Below are positions 21,781 to 34,718 of a stretch of 64,000 nucleotides of DNA, one piece after another. The notes beneath the pieces are model-generated. The model was not told where the DNA came from and made no database searches. It saw nothing but the letters and a program-made list of their open reading frames with translations. Positions within the stretch are counted from its first letter, which is position 1, and each line of letters starts with the position of its first letter. The DNA is from Phoronis australis. Its lineage: Eukaryota; Phoronida; Phoronidae. The translations under genes and the position numbers were made by a program. The DNA lies in contig NMRA01000962.1 of assembly GCA_002633005.1 (NCBI GenBank), forward strand, positions 21,454 to 85,453. Direction: 5' to 3'.

Positions 21781-24700
21781 TGGTTTTACATAGACCTGAA
21801 CAGATTTTCTTGAAACTTGATGAGGGCTTGTGCTACCCCTACATATGCACGAAGTCACCTTTGATCTTTCTGACACAAGCCTCGTTTTCGCTTTTATGCT
21901 GATCTTGCAAAAATGGCCTTTTCGACACTTATTTTAATAAAACAGCTGACAGAAACACATTTGATATTTTCGATAGACACACTGGCTCTTCAAATATTGA
22001 AAATTTTTGCGAATTTCCAGCGGGCTGATTTTAGCCATTTCCAATGAGAAAGATAGGATAAGATATACCATGTGTGAACACGAGACCAGTGTGATTTGAT
22101 AAGCCTTCACTAGGTTATGCGTGCTGAGAGCTTTTCTGTACACCGTGTGGGTCAGGTATGTTAGATGGCCTTGATTGCTTGTCCTGATGATGATGTTTGA
22201 GACATTGAAGCTTGTTGAAGTTGAAAAATTTCATTGTTTTCAATAACAATTTATTACATATGAATATCAAAAGTTGTGGTTAACATTTACTTTTACTGAG
22301 TACACCTTGCACTATTTGACTGCTCAGATACAATTTTATAAGAAGAAATGCACAACAAATATCACGATTCGTTGACGTCATGTGGGTTTGGAGATCATTT
22401 TTAATTTAGAGGGTTTGCGACCATCGGAAGCCCAAGAAGGGGGGATCGTTACCTCCTTCTCTTAACTTTAGCGATTTTTCTATGCGGCCTGGTGACAACA
22501 TTCACTTCAATATCGGTAGTGATGGGTAATGGAACAAGAGTGAAAGCAGTGATGATTGTGAGGTTCCGAGGGGTCGGGCGACTTTGGTCCCTCTACAAAT
22601 TACAAAACGCAATTATTTTAATACAACTAGATCTGGGCATATAACACAGTGTTACTAAGATCAGGCCCTAAAATACACTATATTAGTATGTAACTAAGAA
22701 ACATATAACTTTTACCTTTAACAGGCTTGGCTATGGGTTATGAAATAGTCTCGTTGTTTGTGATTTCCTTCTAAGAGTTGTGTTAGCGACAATACGTTTT
22801 AGCCTGAAGAAATGTAAGCAATATCTGCTTGAGTTATCTCAGCAGTCATGCATTAAAAGTCTCGTTTTCTACAAAACAACCAATTTTAAACAAAACAGCA
22901 GAAGCACCTTTAACGCATACAACAGTAACGCTATGGAACTCCGCTACCAAGTCTTTAACAACTTCAATAACAAAATGCGCTGTGTATTAATTAAGACGAT
23001 ATTTAATACTGTTATTGACTACACTGATGTCAAATACTTCTAAGGAATCTGAAGAAGTTCTCTTACTAATAAAACGCAATGAGACAACGGATGGTTTTCA
23101 TGGCAACAGTTTAGTCTTTGGCTTATTAACCTTGATCTTTTATCTAAACATCTAAAAGAAACACTTTATTTTATTATGTGTGGATGTAAGTTACTTTGAT
23201 CTTGTGGTGACACCTATAGGCTAAATTAGGAATGTTCAGCCCACGTGTGTAACTGAGAATCAAGTCAACTCATTACTGGTTTATCTGAAGTCATGTTTGT
23301 AACGCTGAAAATGCTGGCATGAAGCTAGTAACACTGACTATGAGAGTAAAATACAGAAAAGGGTGATAAAGATACAGCAAGTTTAGGTTACTCATCAAAA
23401 CATTCCTCTTCACGTTGATTGGTATCAAACACGTGTTCACTACTATCTAAGTGGATCTCCCACGTGATTTACGTTAAATGAAAGTTTGAGTTGACTTTGG
23501 AATGTCTTGTGGAGACCATTGAATGATGCCCAGGGTTATGAACAGGGGCCGCACATGGAGGCGTCTCTCTGATTTGATTAGCGTTTTCTTTCGTTAAGAA
23601 TGGAAGGATGACGTCGAGTTTAGTACTCTATGAAAGGGTACATACATGTGGTGTTTGGCTCCATTAACACTGGAGCTCTAAAGAAGAATGGTGTCAGTTA
23701 GGTTTGTTGGATTAAAGGGTAACTGTCAATTTTACAGTCGACAAAAGCTTTGACTAGTAATATAAAATAACTTAACCCGTTGCGTTTTTGTGACTTTTCT
23801 ACAAATCGCCATTTTTCGCCGTTGTCTGTCAGACGTTCGCTGGTATCAAGGTCGGTGTATCTATCGTTTAAATACGTTTAAAATCCTTTGCTAATAGTTA
23901 ACGTTGGGATTTGGCTAAACCGCTGCTTATTGTGCACCATTGCTAATTTCTGTAAAATAATTTTTCTCGATGGCAAAGTCAATAAAATGATCAATTTGTT
24001 GCATGTAAAACCTACGAGAAACCCCGCTACAGTAGACAGAAGCCCTCAGCAGATCGTGTCACAGATGGGTTATCATCATGAGAACTCGAAAAGGCCGGAC
24101 ATCCTTACTTTCAAGGGCTCATTCAGTCAAAAATGGTGGAGTCATCACCCAACCCCTCACATGTGACTGTTTGGCATATTTCGACAGAAAAACTGAACAG
24201 TTTAATCACAACTATTCCTCAAACAAAAACATTAAAACAAGCTCTCTGAACGTTATGTTCAAAAGCAGTGGCACAGTATTTATACATTAGCCATAATGGA
24301 GTATATGCATTTATTTTATATTTCAAAGAAGACTAATTCCTGATGTTGGACGCATCAATTATTATGAGTAAATTATTTCTGTGGTGTACATGTTTTGCAT
24401 TTAAAAGGATACCAAACACTGTTTTGGTGATTTCAACCAATCGCCGTTCTGTCATCTGCTAACGCATCATTTGCGTCCCACATGAGTGACTAAAGCAGGA
24501 TTAAATTGAAAACTCATGCTCCCTATGTCACAAAGATGTTTTCAAATTTTGCTTATGAGGATTACATAGAATTATTTTGTTTCAGAAAACTGGATGGGAA
24601 GGTTGCTTTCAATATCTGATACTAGGCCAAAATCGGATTTGGTATCCTTTTAAGTATCAAAAACGATCGACAAAATGTGTTTACTTTTACAAATTTGAAT

Positions 24701-25612
24701 CCAAGCTCAAAGACGGTCTTCACATTTTCGTAGACGCTAACACAAAAAGAAAACACACTGCGCTTTTAAAATCAAGTATACACCTGATAAAATAGTGTCA
24801 AAAATACCCAATGCCTTCGAAACGTTGAAACGGGACGATTTCAGTAATTCTTCATATTTCAAGGTTAACCTTATGTTGAAAATACATCAGATGTCAACTA
24901 AAAAAACATTTGCGCATGTAACAACGAAAGAGCGCTCTACTAAAGCCCGCATTTAAAATGTAGTCTAAAGATTGCCATTTCTGTACCGAACGTTACAACC
25001 TTATAATTCTCCGTTACGAATTGATCCTTCCGTTACAAATTGACACCTGCGTTGTCTTTTGTCCCCGCCGTTACGTTTTTGACTAAATAAATAAAAGGAA
25101 AAAGAAAGTGTCTAGTTTTATTGTTAATTCCAGTCAAAGAGACGTAAAACCACCGATGGTTACGGATTGTCGTGGATAAAACCCTAGTCATATAGGAGAC
25201 AAATTGGCCCACCTAATTTCTAACGGACCCATTGGATCATTAAAACTATTTCCCAGCAGGTTTACCTTGTCATTTATACAACCCCTCTGGTCCTTTTTTA
25301 AGTTGCTATTAAAATATAAATTAATTAACAATACACTTAATTAGTTGACTAATTCGTGCAAAATGATAAGTTATTCCTGTGGTGCATTATTTATCTTTTG
25401 TTTCTGGCATAATCTTACACCATCAAAACCTGATGAAGGACTTTCTAATGATATGACTCTTACGTAATTCGGCTGAAGAACGGCTGAGTTGCGAAATGTG
25501 TTAGTGACACAGTAAAATATACACATTTTTTTCTTATGGACTTAGAGTTAAAATATATATTTGTTATTATTTGATGTCTATGATTTTGGTACTGTATAAT
25601 AGCTCATGTGGT
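21781..25612. other. Non-coding interval, nothing recognised
   Basis: AT-rich DNA. Frames of 60-92 codons (for example 22780-23043, 23888-24166, 24577-24795) have low-complexity or AT-driven composition and no domain. A splice-acceptor-like TTATTTTGTTTCAG lies near 24570-24585, but the frame after it is unrecognised. One TGACGTCA lies near 22375. Confidence 0.35.
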
Positions 25613-25688
25613 GCTCGGTCATGTGTATTTTATTTAAGTAAATTGTAAGCTTTTGAAATTGTTGTAATACATCTAGACTGACTTTTTC
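25613..25688 (+). repeat. Short dispersed direct repeat (partner at about 26611-26690)
   Basis: The stretch around AAATTGTAAGCTTTTGAAAT and TTGTAATACATCTAGACTGA recurs, diverged, about 1 kb downstream as AAATTGTAAACTTTCGAAAT and TTGTAATACGTCTAATTGAC. Possibly two ends or two copies of one old element; nothing between them identifies it. Confidence 0.5.
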
Positions 25689-27264
25689 ATTGTCTCAGTA
25701 AATCAAACCCATTGTATTGTTCTCTTCTCACCAGTGAAAAGTGAAGGGTAGAGTTTGTAGAGTTGTGGAAGGAAGCCGGGTTTCTGATAAAATATTTTTG
25801 TGTGTTCTGTACTTAGGAGTGAATGAAATTAAACACATATTTGAAAGATGACCTGATGAAATATGTAATGCGTAAGTAATTGTACGGTTAATGCTCCCTG
25901 TAGAACAGTGTGTTTTGGGACCCAGTGTGACGGCATGTCTACTCTTATTTCCGTGTCCAAATTGTGTCATCTGCCATAACACGTGATCACAAAACATCTA
26001 AATTTGTTGTTATCATGACCTATTTTATATACACCGATGTGTCACTTGTACGTTCTTTAGCTAGATAGCTCGTGTTCATTCAGTTCAATAGTTGCACTTA
26101 ACTCTGACGGTCAAGTCGTGTTTGTGTTTTGCTCTAAAAATTGTTTTTCCACCCTTTGCCCTACATTGCAGCTTTCGTCGCCAATCATTTTTCTGTTAGA
26201 AAAACAGTTTTGAAAATGGTATCACTTATCTTACAATAAACATCACAACCACATTTTCTGTTTTCGAGCTCCTATAACGTAGCTCAAAACACCGCACCAT
26301 TAACCATTAAATTATTTTCTTCGCACGAGTTTTAGTTGTTTGTTGCGCTACACGGGATAAATATATGTTAGGACCCGTTTTGTAAATGTCATTGCAACCT
26401 GAATTTTTACTGAAAAAAAATGTATTCACACCAAACAGCAGCAAAGTTCTAAATGATTTATAGGCTAAACTTGTATAATTTTGGATTAATGCCTGACTAC
26501 ATTCATCACAGCAGTTGTAGGGCACCCGTATCCTAAAGTCTTTGTCTTTATTGCCTGGTTGTAAAACTATATTTTTGTTATTACTGGTCATAGGTATTCG
26601 TATCAGAGTTGGTGCGTGATAATGCCTATATATTTTAAGGAAATTGTAAACTTTCGAAATAATTGTAATACGTCTAATTGACTTAAGTTTACGCTTTATC
26701 AGTTAGGCAGCGGCTGTAGGCCGAACCATGACCGGCATTCGAAATCGCCGAATCCCAAGCAGATGATCCTCTGTTTGACAATGTTTGGGGGTCATGACAC
26801 TGTAAACTATTCCACAAAATATAAATGGAATTTGTTTGAAAGAAGTTTTTGTAACAGTAGTTCTAAACGCCGGGACAAGCGAACCAAACAACTACCGACG
26901 CGCGCGCGGCGAAACCTCAGCCGCGCGATTGACATTTCACTCCTGGAGATCTATGGTCTGCAGTGACCAATGAAAAGACGCTATTTTTGGGAGACTTGCA
27001 CATTTATTTTCGCCGCAAGGATCAGTAGACAAAGTGGGTCACTCCCGCCGGTGGCTATCTCCCGTGCATTGGACTGTGGCTGTTGATTGGAGTTTTCGAA
27101 GTTTGCATTAACAGCCAGGGGGTTCAGGGGTTCGATCGAACCCACCCCCCGCGGAAAAGGTCCAGCTATTGCCTATCCGATAGAATAAGACAGGATATAG
27201 ATGGACAACAACAACAACAACAAAACTGTTGCGGCTACTAGCGCTACTAACCACGAATTCCTAT
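25689..27264. other. Interval without a recognised gene, partly CpG-rich
   Basis: The left part is AT-rich. From about 26700 to 27180 the sequence becomes richer in G, C and CpG (for example CGACGCGCGCGCGGCG at about 26897), followed by a (CAA)n microsatellite at 27204-27223. No frame or core promoter is convincing. A perfect GGTTCGATCGAACC palindrome lies near 27136. Confidence 0.35.
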
Positions 27265-27319
27265 GCCAAATGACGTCGTATGGATTTTGCAAGCTATTAT
27301 TTAACTTGCGAGATCCATG
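27265..27319 (+). repeat. Dispersed repeat piece (direct partner at 48699-48753)
   Basis: GCCAAATGACGTCGTATGGA followed by TTTTGCAAGCTATTATTTAA is repeated with about 80-85% identity at 48699-48753. The flank here continues into a CATGTGACGG/GCGTCACATG near-palindrome that is not conserved in the other copy. It is a piece of an unidentified interspersed repeat. Confidence 0.6.
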
Positions 27320-27430
27320 TGACGGGCGTCACATGGTTATCGCCTACGGGACGCGTTTCCCTTCTTTTAAATTCAGTACACGCTGATGGTAAGTTCACTG
27401 ACTACTCTGTCGTTTCTCGGAAACCAGACA

Positions 27431-27485
27431 TTAAGTACTAGTCCAAGAGAGCGCCAGCCAGCTAGCGGCAAGGTGGGGGTCAGCC
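27431..27485 (+). repeat. Left arm of a long-range inverted repeat (right arm 32055-32121)
   Basis: TTAAGTACTAGTCCAAGAGA and AGCGGCAAGGTGGGGGTCAGCC here match, in inverted orientation, 32055-32121. The arms are about 55-67 bp, imperfect, and 4.6 kb apart. They could be terminal repeats of a large element or two copies of a short repeat. Sequence beyond the inner edge does not match. Confidence 0.5.
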
Positions 27486-30309
27486 GATTTTCACCAAATT
27501 TGGCACATAGGTAGTCCTATGATATCTATAAACAGCGGTAAAATATTTCCTCAAGATATTGCGTTTTTCCAAAGTTACAGGCTCAAACACATTTTACGGC
27601 TTCGCAACCATGTTTTCACGGTATAAAAACTGTCCAGTTTTAACTCTTTATATTTTCCTTGAATAAAAGCTATTGATTTATTATTGACTTGGCATTGTTT
27701 AGTGATGCCTATAGATTGTTACACACAGATGTCTTGAAACACGATTACGATTTACCACCCTCATTTAGTAGTTTTACTACACTGCCCCCCGTTATGCCAT
27801 TTTGAGGTTGTGTTCAGTACACTGCTGTAACAAATCTGCCCCCACTGCTATGAGAATGAAACTTAGCCAAACTGTTGACAAAACATGTCACTTTCATTGC
27901 ATAAAATAAAAACTTTGTCTGCCAGTTTATTAGTTATACATTTTGGCACCTCAAATGTACTAAAATGAGAAATTTTCATATGTCTGAGATCGATGCGTGA
28001 GCACCGTAAAATCCGATTGTCCTTCATGTTATTCGATATTTTGCAACAAGTTAGTTCCTCCTCAATGTTTTGAACGTTTTACTACTTACCACTTAGGGCT
28101 ATAGTACCCCTAAATACCATACATGGCTCCATTTTGTAAAAAGCCGATTATGTCCACCACAGTGAACAGGGTTAGACATGAACTCGACAAATGTAGGTTA
28201 TTTTGATTTACAGTTGTAATACCTTGCAATTTCTTCACACATATTAAAGTCAGATTTTCTGTTAATCAAATGTTCATACAATGCACTGTAATATCAAATG
28301 AATGATAAGTTTGGTGGCATGACCGCAATTTTTCTCACGACTTGAAACAAAAGACCGCAGAAATTTTCCTGACGAAATACCGGGTTTGCAGTTCTCTAAA
28401 AACATTCGAATGACAAGACAAACTCCACCACTGTCCGTGGCAACTCGTCGCATGTTTTTCGCCCATCGGTCCTATCACTGTTTTCCTTAGTTGTGTCATT
28501 GTTGGATATAACAACACAGGTCGCATGGATATAGAACCTTGCGTACATCAGACCGTTGCCGATAAGTGCTCGTCATTATATCTTTATTATAACAACGGGA
28601 ACAATGAAGATGCTAATCTATTGTTCTATATGCGACCAGGTTTCCCGTGGATGACCACAGAAAAGGAATCCCAAAGTATCCACAAACAATGACCACGCAC
28701 CTTAGTAACTATTACCGCGCACACGAATCCTTTCCGTGGAACCTAAACACCAAATTTTTATATCCGTGTATTGTGTTGTATTGCTCATGGTACGGGTTCA
28801 GACTCCGTTGTATTAAGATTCCAATACCCAACCCTGTAATATGTAGTTTGAGTAAAATTTGTAGACAATGCAGGTTTATGGATTTATTTTCCGTTAAATG
28901 AAGAGTGAAAATCAAATTCTGCACAGGTTTTTTCAAAAGTGATCACTTATTGGAAGATCACACATCTAAAAAATAAAACAATGTTTGACAATATATTTGA
29001 AAATTGCCTACCTCACAGACAATTCATATAAGTTGAAAATATTCCTTGTGAAAAAATATAAAATACCAACCAGAGACTTGTGTACTACAAAATATGTTTT
29101 CGTAATACAATGCAAAGATAACTGTACAGTCAAAAGTGCACATGTTATGACTCTAATAAAAAATTGCCTTCTAGATCTTTTCAACACTCTCCAATTGCTA
29201 CAGGACAGAGTCAACCACACAAAGCCCATAAAGTCAGGGAATTACATTTAAGGTGATGTAGTCTCACTGCCAAAAAAGTGATTTCGCAATGACAACACTG
29301 GAAATCTCTTCTTCACAAACTTGAGGTAGCTGTATTTACCACATCAATGTTCTTATCAAAACTAACCACCACAAAATGAAAAATTGGCTTGTCGGTTCCA
29401 ATTAGGCAGCATTTTACAATGAAATGGTCATGAAAAAAACTTTTTTGCAACATGGTTTGCATTACAATTGCCCTACGATTACGGTTGTACATACATACTA
29501 GACCAGTAACAAAATTACCCATGGGAACCATAAAATGGTCAATTTGCCAAAAAAACAAGGAGCCAACAGAGCTAATGTGCCAATACTTTTCAGTACTGCA
29601 ACAAAAAATCATTTGAAGTAGACATAAACTCGCCTAAAATCACATAAAACAACTTTTGATTTAGACATTTTACCATCATAAAATAGGTATTACTTCCAGG
29701 TCACTTTTGAGCAATTTCAGAACTATGAAAGATCTGGCAATATGCAATTGCTAGAGACCAGTCAAATAGTGTGTGATTTTATACACACAGCATGGTCTCA
29801 AGAAAATAGCAAACTGTAAATTCGCTACAATTCCAGAAATCACTTCCCATCTGGATAAGGAACAAACTGAGCAAAGTTTATAGAGGTAAATGGTCTAAAT
29901 CAAAACTTATTACCTCATGGACAGAAGGTTTACAACCCAGGCAGAAAGATAAGTTAACAAAACCAGCCTAACTGCAACAGTGGCTCAAATTTCAGCAATA
30001 TATACCCATTTACAAACAAAAATCTATAATGGTAAATAAAATGCGGAAACATAAATTCAGATCAATTACGCATCTTCAAGGAAAAGGAACAGTACCGTGG
30101 TCAGAAATCATCTAAATGTGATGGCCACACTGAGAAAACCTGTCAGACCAAAAAATCCCGTGGCTAAACAAAATGAACAATGTACCATTACCATGTGGCC
30201 AAGGATCATGATCCGTGAATGGACAAAAAGTCAGTCTAGGTAAATTTTAGATTTGTGCTGTTCACACAAGCAGTTCTGGTGCAAACAAAGCTTGACACAA
30301 CATACAATC
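27486..30309. other. Non-coding interval inside the 27.4/32.1 kb inverted repeat
   Basis: AT-rich. Minus-strand frame 29313-29612 (99 codons, containing YWHISSVGSLFFWQIDHFMV) and small frames at 28647-29251 are not recognised. No splice-site pair supports them. Confidence 0.35.
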
Positions 30310-30558
30310 CTACTTGTGGTATAAGCCAGTAATCTTTAGCAAATACTTTTTCCCCGACTCATTCCTCAAGCTACAAATTCTCTTTGACATATCTTCTGGG
30401 AGTAGACTTTTCGGCCTCTCTCTAGTCCCCTCACTTAGTTGTCCAGAAGGGTACGTTCTTGCTGGTTGTGAACTTTTCCATACCCAACCTTTACCAATAA
30501 TCGGCAGGTCTCCAACTTCAGCAGAAACCACTTCTTCAGCATAAGCCTTTCCTGATTC
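30310..30558 (-). CDS. Possible 3' coding exon, unrecognised
   Basis: On the minus strand a strong acceptor (TTTTTTCATTAATACAATTTTAG) ends at 30559 and a frame opens directly after it: ESGKAYAEEVV, DLPIIGKGWVWKSSQPARTY, then RERPKSLLPEDMSKRI and a stop at 30310. The composition is more protein-like than neighbouring frames. A second phase (NQERLMLKKWFLLKLE) is also open for about 41 codons, and a donor-like AAAAGA/GTAAGT about 700 bp upstream would join to that phase, so the true frame is unclear. No family recognised. Confidence 0.22.
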   Translation of the reverse strand, partial: ESGKAYAEEVVSAEVGDLPIIGKGWVWKSSQPARTYPSGQLSEGTRERPKSLLPEDMSKRICSLRNESGKKYLLKITGLYHK

Positions 30559-32054
30559 CTAAAATTGTATTAATGAAAAAATTAAACATATTAAATTTAA
30601 TGTGGCCATTTCGGTTCAGAAAATATGAATACCAAGCTAAAGTGAAGGCACCAATATTTTTGACAGCTTTAGCATGTTTAATTAAGTTCATAATCGCAGA
30701 AATTCATTGGCAGACATAACATACACCCTACTCTCTAAAAGTAGTTCATGGGCAGAAGTCATGTTACACATTTGGTGGTTGTTATGAAAAGTTATGATGA
30801 CTACCTATTCTGTATGCCAAGGTATACATGTAGTTGTATAAACATCAACGCATTTGAATAAGATATGATTAAGCAATAAGGCCCAAGTTATAAGCAATCA
30901 CGGTGTGTCAATAAAAGTATTTTTGCATGAATGACGTGCTTCTAAATATTCCTCAGGGTCTGACCCTGGAGTTTAGTGATTCCTACCTGAGCTCACACGA
31001 AGCAGGACGTTGAACCTTGACTTAACGTCTTTGGTCATTTTTCAGACCTCTAATCAGATTTCTCCTCTAGTGTGCATTGGATGTACTCAGTGTCTTTGGC
31101 GACGCCAATATATCTCGAGTCTTGTAACGATAATTCGGGCAAGTGAATCTAATACGGTAGATTATGTAGCTCCTGCTGCACAGCTGCCTCCGAGGCAGAC
31201 ACTGAGACAGTCTACTTCTCAGGAGGACACGTTCCACCTCCACATCAGCTCCACTTACTCTTTTAGGGGCTCAAATGTCTCGCTCTTTTCCTTGTGCATT
31301 TCCCAAGAGTTTCCAAATTTGTTTCTCACCGCAATTTGTAGAAATACCACATTCGATGCGACTGGCAGTGCCAGATAAATAGATGAATTCGCAAACCCGC
31401 AATTTCGTATTTTAGTGGGACATTCTAGTGTCCTTAAAATTAATTAAAAACATTTTAGCAAACCAATTCTTTTAATAGTTGTATTATACCACGGCATATT
31501 AATGCGTAGAAGCGGCGCACAACTAGTGACTGGTTTAACATGACAAATACACATACGCGGTCTGAAAATAGTGAAATTCAGACACCTATTACCAAACCTG
31601 CCTGAACGGATGACAAAGTTTTCATTAAATTAATTTCAAAGGCATTGAGTCTTCTACATGTCCATGTTATTATTCTTAGTTTTCTCGCAGGGGCAGGTTC
31701 GCTGTAAGGGTACAACTTACTGCTGGTTTTTCACAAGAAGGAAATGTACCTCCACGGAAACAGTTCCAGTGTTACCATGGTAACCGATATTTCAGTGTCG
31801 GTGCCGTTTTTACTGACATTGGTCATGAACCTATCATGTGATATCGAAATTGTTCAGAAACGATTCGGTTTGAAGCACAAACTGGAGTAGAAAATTTGGT
31901 CAAAAATGACTCATTCCACATCAAGAAATTGCCTCATTTTGCCCCCCGGAACACTTCCCTTGTATCTCCTACACCACCAAACTTTGTGGTGTCATACTTC
32001 ACCCAATTTCTCTCATCCGTAATGTGATTTATCAGACTAAACATGGATCTGAAT
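30559..32054. other. Interval without a recognised gene
   Basis: The plus-strand frame 31010-31378 (122 codons) has no domain; its reverse strand contains a donor-like AAAAGA/GTAAGT near 31265. Nothing firm. Confidence 0.3.
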
Positions 32055-32121
32055 GGCTGACCCCCCACCTTGCCGCTTGTTGGCTGTACAGTGGTCGGTG
32101 GATTCGTGGACTGATACTTAA
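32055..32121 (-). repeat. Right arm of the long-range inverted repeat (left arm 27431-27485)
   Basis: GGCTGACCCCCCACCTTGCC and GGACTGATACTTAA are the inverted counterparts of the left-arm motifs. Identity falls off outside this stretch. Confidence 0.5.
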
Positions 32122-32271
32122 GTACCGAGCTTTCTTGCACTGAGAAATACCCGAATGTTCACATTATTAGGGAAAAGTAAGTCTAGACCTAATTAAAACT
32201 TTGATCAGAGAAGAAAGTCTTCTCTTGTCAATCAGTGTCAATGGTGCACAGCCTTGCAGATTTCATAGGTT

Positions 32272-33023
32272 CACTATTCCGAAGGTTCGCTATCTTCAAA
32301 AGTTCACTACTTCGAATGTCTACAACTTCGAAACCAGAGTTCCGACTGTTCATTACTCTGAGTCGGAACTGACATGAATAAAGTATTGTATTTGTGCCCA
32401 TTTACTACCCGGTTAAGGGTGTGCAAGAATTGAATATTTCCTAAAACATTAATTACATTGTTTACAAAGAGCTCAGTTCCAATCACTGCCAATCGGGATT
32501 CTTGAATCTTACTTCATGTAAAGACTCATTTTCCGGGTCCGGGCTGCGGCGACCAACGGCGATTTTAAATTTAAGAGGATTGAATGAGACATTCGTGAAG
32601 ACTGGCAGGGATTGGGTAAACTACTAACTACATTTAGTTTCGACCCGGCCTTGCGAGTAATTCCAATTTGAGGCGCAGCGGTCATAAACTTTTCAGTCGC
32701 GCTGTGAAGTAATGCGATCTTGACATGGATTTGATGAATGTATCATGGTTGTTAATTCATCAATAATTCTACTTCATATTCTTTAAGAAATGCAAGTACG
32801 TACTCATTTCTCTGTATTTGTAAGACACGTCAGAAAGTTTGTACGCGCATGAAATCCAAACAAAGTGATTTATTACCCGGGTGTTGTTTTCGGTATGGCT
32901 GCATCTAACAACCGAACGGTCGTTTATTTTTGCATGTTAAAGTATAACAATTACACTTGAGTCCAAAATTTTAGATATTTTTAGAGTAGTGAACCTTCGG
33001 AGTAGTGAACCTTCGGAATAGTG
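32272..33023. mobile_element. Fold-back / MITE-like element, about 750 bp
   Basis: The left end CACTATTCCGAAGGTTC and the right end GAACCTTCGGAATAGTG are perfect inverted repeats of 17 bp. Each end also carries a second, imperfect inner copy of the GTAGTGAACCTTCGGA motif (about 32303-32316 and 32986-33002), so the termini are made of short tandem subrepeats, as in fold-back elements. There is no coding sequence inside. No clear target duplication can be read (GGTT left, GGCT right). Confidence 0.6.
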
Positions 33024-33212
33024 GGCTGTTCACATTTCCAGCGATGTAATCAACTTAAGTAACACGCAAAAATACAATCAGATGAAAAATTACGTCAAGT
33101 CATTCTCCGCCTAAATATGTCCGTCCGAGTATGTATTGAGGTGTAATCTCTCATGCCTGATTTGAAAGTTTGGCAGGAGGTAATGCGAGAATATTCTATA
33201 TGTAGATCACAT

Positions 33213-33371
33213 TGTTGTGTTGTGTATTTTCAATAAAATACAAGAGACTCTGGTAGCCATAGCTCAGCCATTTATTGGGTGAACACTAGAGAGAGCATTG
33301 TGTGCAGCGCCCTCCTACATCACATATATGAACTACCAAGCTACATACATATGAAGTGATATCCTATAACA
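33213..33371 (-). repeat. 3' LTR of the Ty3/gypsy element
   Basis: Read on the minus strand, it starts TGTTATAGGATATCAC directly after a purine tract, contains a polyadenylation-type AATAAA (about 33270), and ends CAACACAACA. TG...CA ends and the adjacent purine tract support the boundaries. The right edge could be off by a few bases because the end is a short GTT repeat and there is no 5' LTR to compare. Confidence 0.7.
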
Positions 33372-33585
33372 TCCCTCGCTTTCACAAAAGTTTATAACAT
33401 GTGACTATAGGATGAATGTACACATCACTACGGTGATTAATTGACATATATATATACGTTCAAAATGAGCTCTAACTAATTCTATTTTAAACAATATGTT
33501 TACTAACACTGCAAATGTATATAGGCGTGTAATGCTGAACATGTTATATCTGGTGAATGTTACATGCCTCTACTGTACTAGTAGC

Positions 33586-34540
33586 CTAAATCTCTTCAAT
33601 TAGTCTACTGGGCTTCGTGCTAGTTCTACAGGACTGTCTAATAGTGGGTTGGACATTCGACGAGGGTACCTCTCGTTCGACATTTTCTGTAAACCTAACA
33701 TGCTTTGAGGTGGTTTGACTGGTTTCATTGCGCATGTCCTGATTAACAGATTCACTGAGGTGTAATTTCTTGGCAGCTTCTGGACTGAGTTCTTGTAAGA
33801 ACCTGCGGTTCCTGCGAACAATGCTGCCATTGGGTGTCAACACCAAATAAGATCTGGGCTCTTTGCACTTATTTGTTATTGTGCCTGGGACCCAACTCGT
33901 TTTATCATCTTTTTGGACCAGTACCTTCATACCTGGGAGCAATTCAGACATTTCAGAGAATTGTATCTATTAGCTGACTCTGAACTTAGGTACTTCATTC
34001 TGTCTCTTACATCAAGCCAACTATCTTTGAAGTCTGACTTGACTGGAAGATTTGACCTGATTTTTCTACCAAACAATAGTTCAGCTGGGCTCGGAAATGT
34101 CAACAGGTGTCGCCCTGAGACACAATAAAGCTGTCTGAGGATCCGTGCCGGATTCCCGTGCCTTATTGAGCACAGGCTTAATAACAACGACCATGCGTTC
34201 GATAAAACCATTGGTCTGTGGATACCTGGGGCTACTTGTGATATGTTCCAATTCCCACTTAAGAGCAAAATTCCTAAATTCTGCTGAAGCATATTGTGGT
34301 CCATTATCTGAGTACATTATTTTGGGTATGCCGTGAACAGCAAAGAGGTCTTTGCAAAACTTAATGGCTTCTCTGGCTGACTCATCTTTCACAGCTCTTA
34401 CAAATGGCATTTTACTGAACTGATCCACTAACAGTATGTACTTATCACCAGCTATCAACTGGAAGTAGTCACTGTGGAGTACTTCCCATGGTTCTAGAAA
34501 TTGGAACCAACCCCGGGCAATGCTGGCTACGGACCTGACT
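33586..34540 (-). pseudogene. Ty3/gypsy integrase, frameshifted
   Basis: The integrase catalytic core is readable: EPWEVLHSDYFQLIAGDKYI (first Asp), SKMPFVRAVKDESA, MYSDNGPQYAS (second Asp) and YPQTNGFIERM (Glu), so the D-D-E triad is present. One frame change near 34085-34110 separates it from PAELLFGRKIRSNLPVKSDF, and another near 33930-33950 from the C-terminal part (LLPGMKVLVQKDD, SYLVLTPNGSIVRRNRRFLQ, ending RLIEEI). The enzyme would join retroelement DNA to the host genome; with two frame breaks and no N-terminal part it is inactive. Confidence 0.87.
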
Positions 34541-34718
34541 AACTTAAAGGAGAATGCCGCCCTATTTAATTAATCTTTTTACCGTCTTAATCGGTCTACA
34601 TCCACATCGCCTCTTATACGGTCGACCTCACCTTGCCGAGAGGTGACGCGTTAACCTGTGAGGAAGGTGAGAAACGACGTAGCGACGTCAGTGGTTCGTC
34701 AGCAGAGTGAATGCCGCT

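Larger units (their letters stand above)
33213..34543 (-). mobile_element. Ty3/gypsy LTR retrotransposon, 3' part with 3' LTR
   Basis: On the minus strand the integrase end (34540-33586) is followed by a short untranslated stretch, a purine tract (GTGAAAGCGAGGGA, 33372-33385) and a 3' LTR of 159 bp. Protease, reverse transcriptase, RNase H and the integrase zinc finger are absent. The element stops at 34543, where a TTAA-flanked DNA transposon begins. The sequence on the far side of that transposon (from 36197) does not look like gypsy, so the element was either already truncated or rearranged. Confidence 0.85.
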
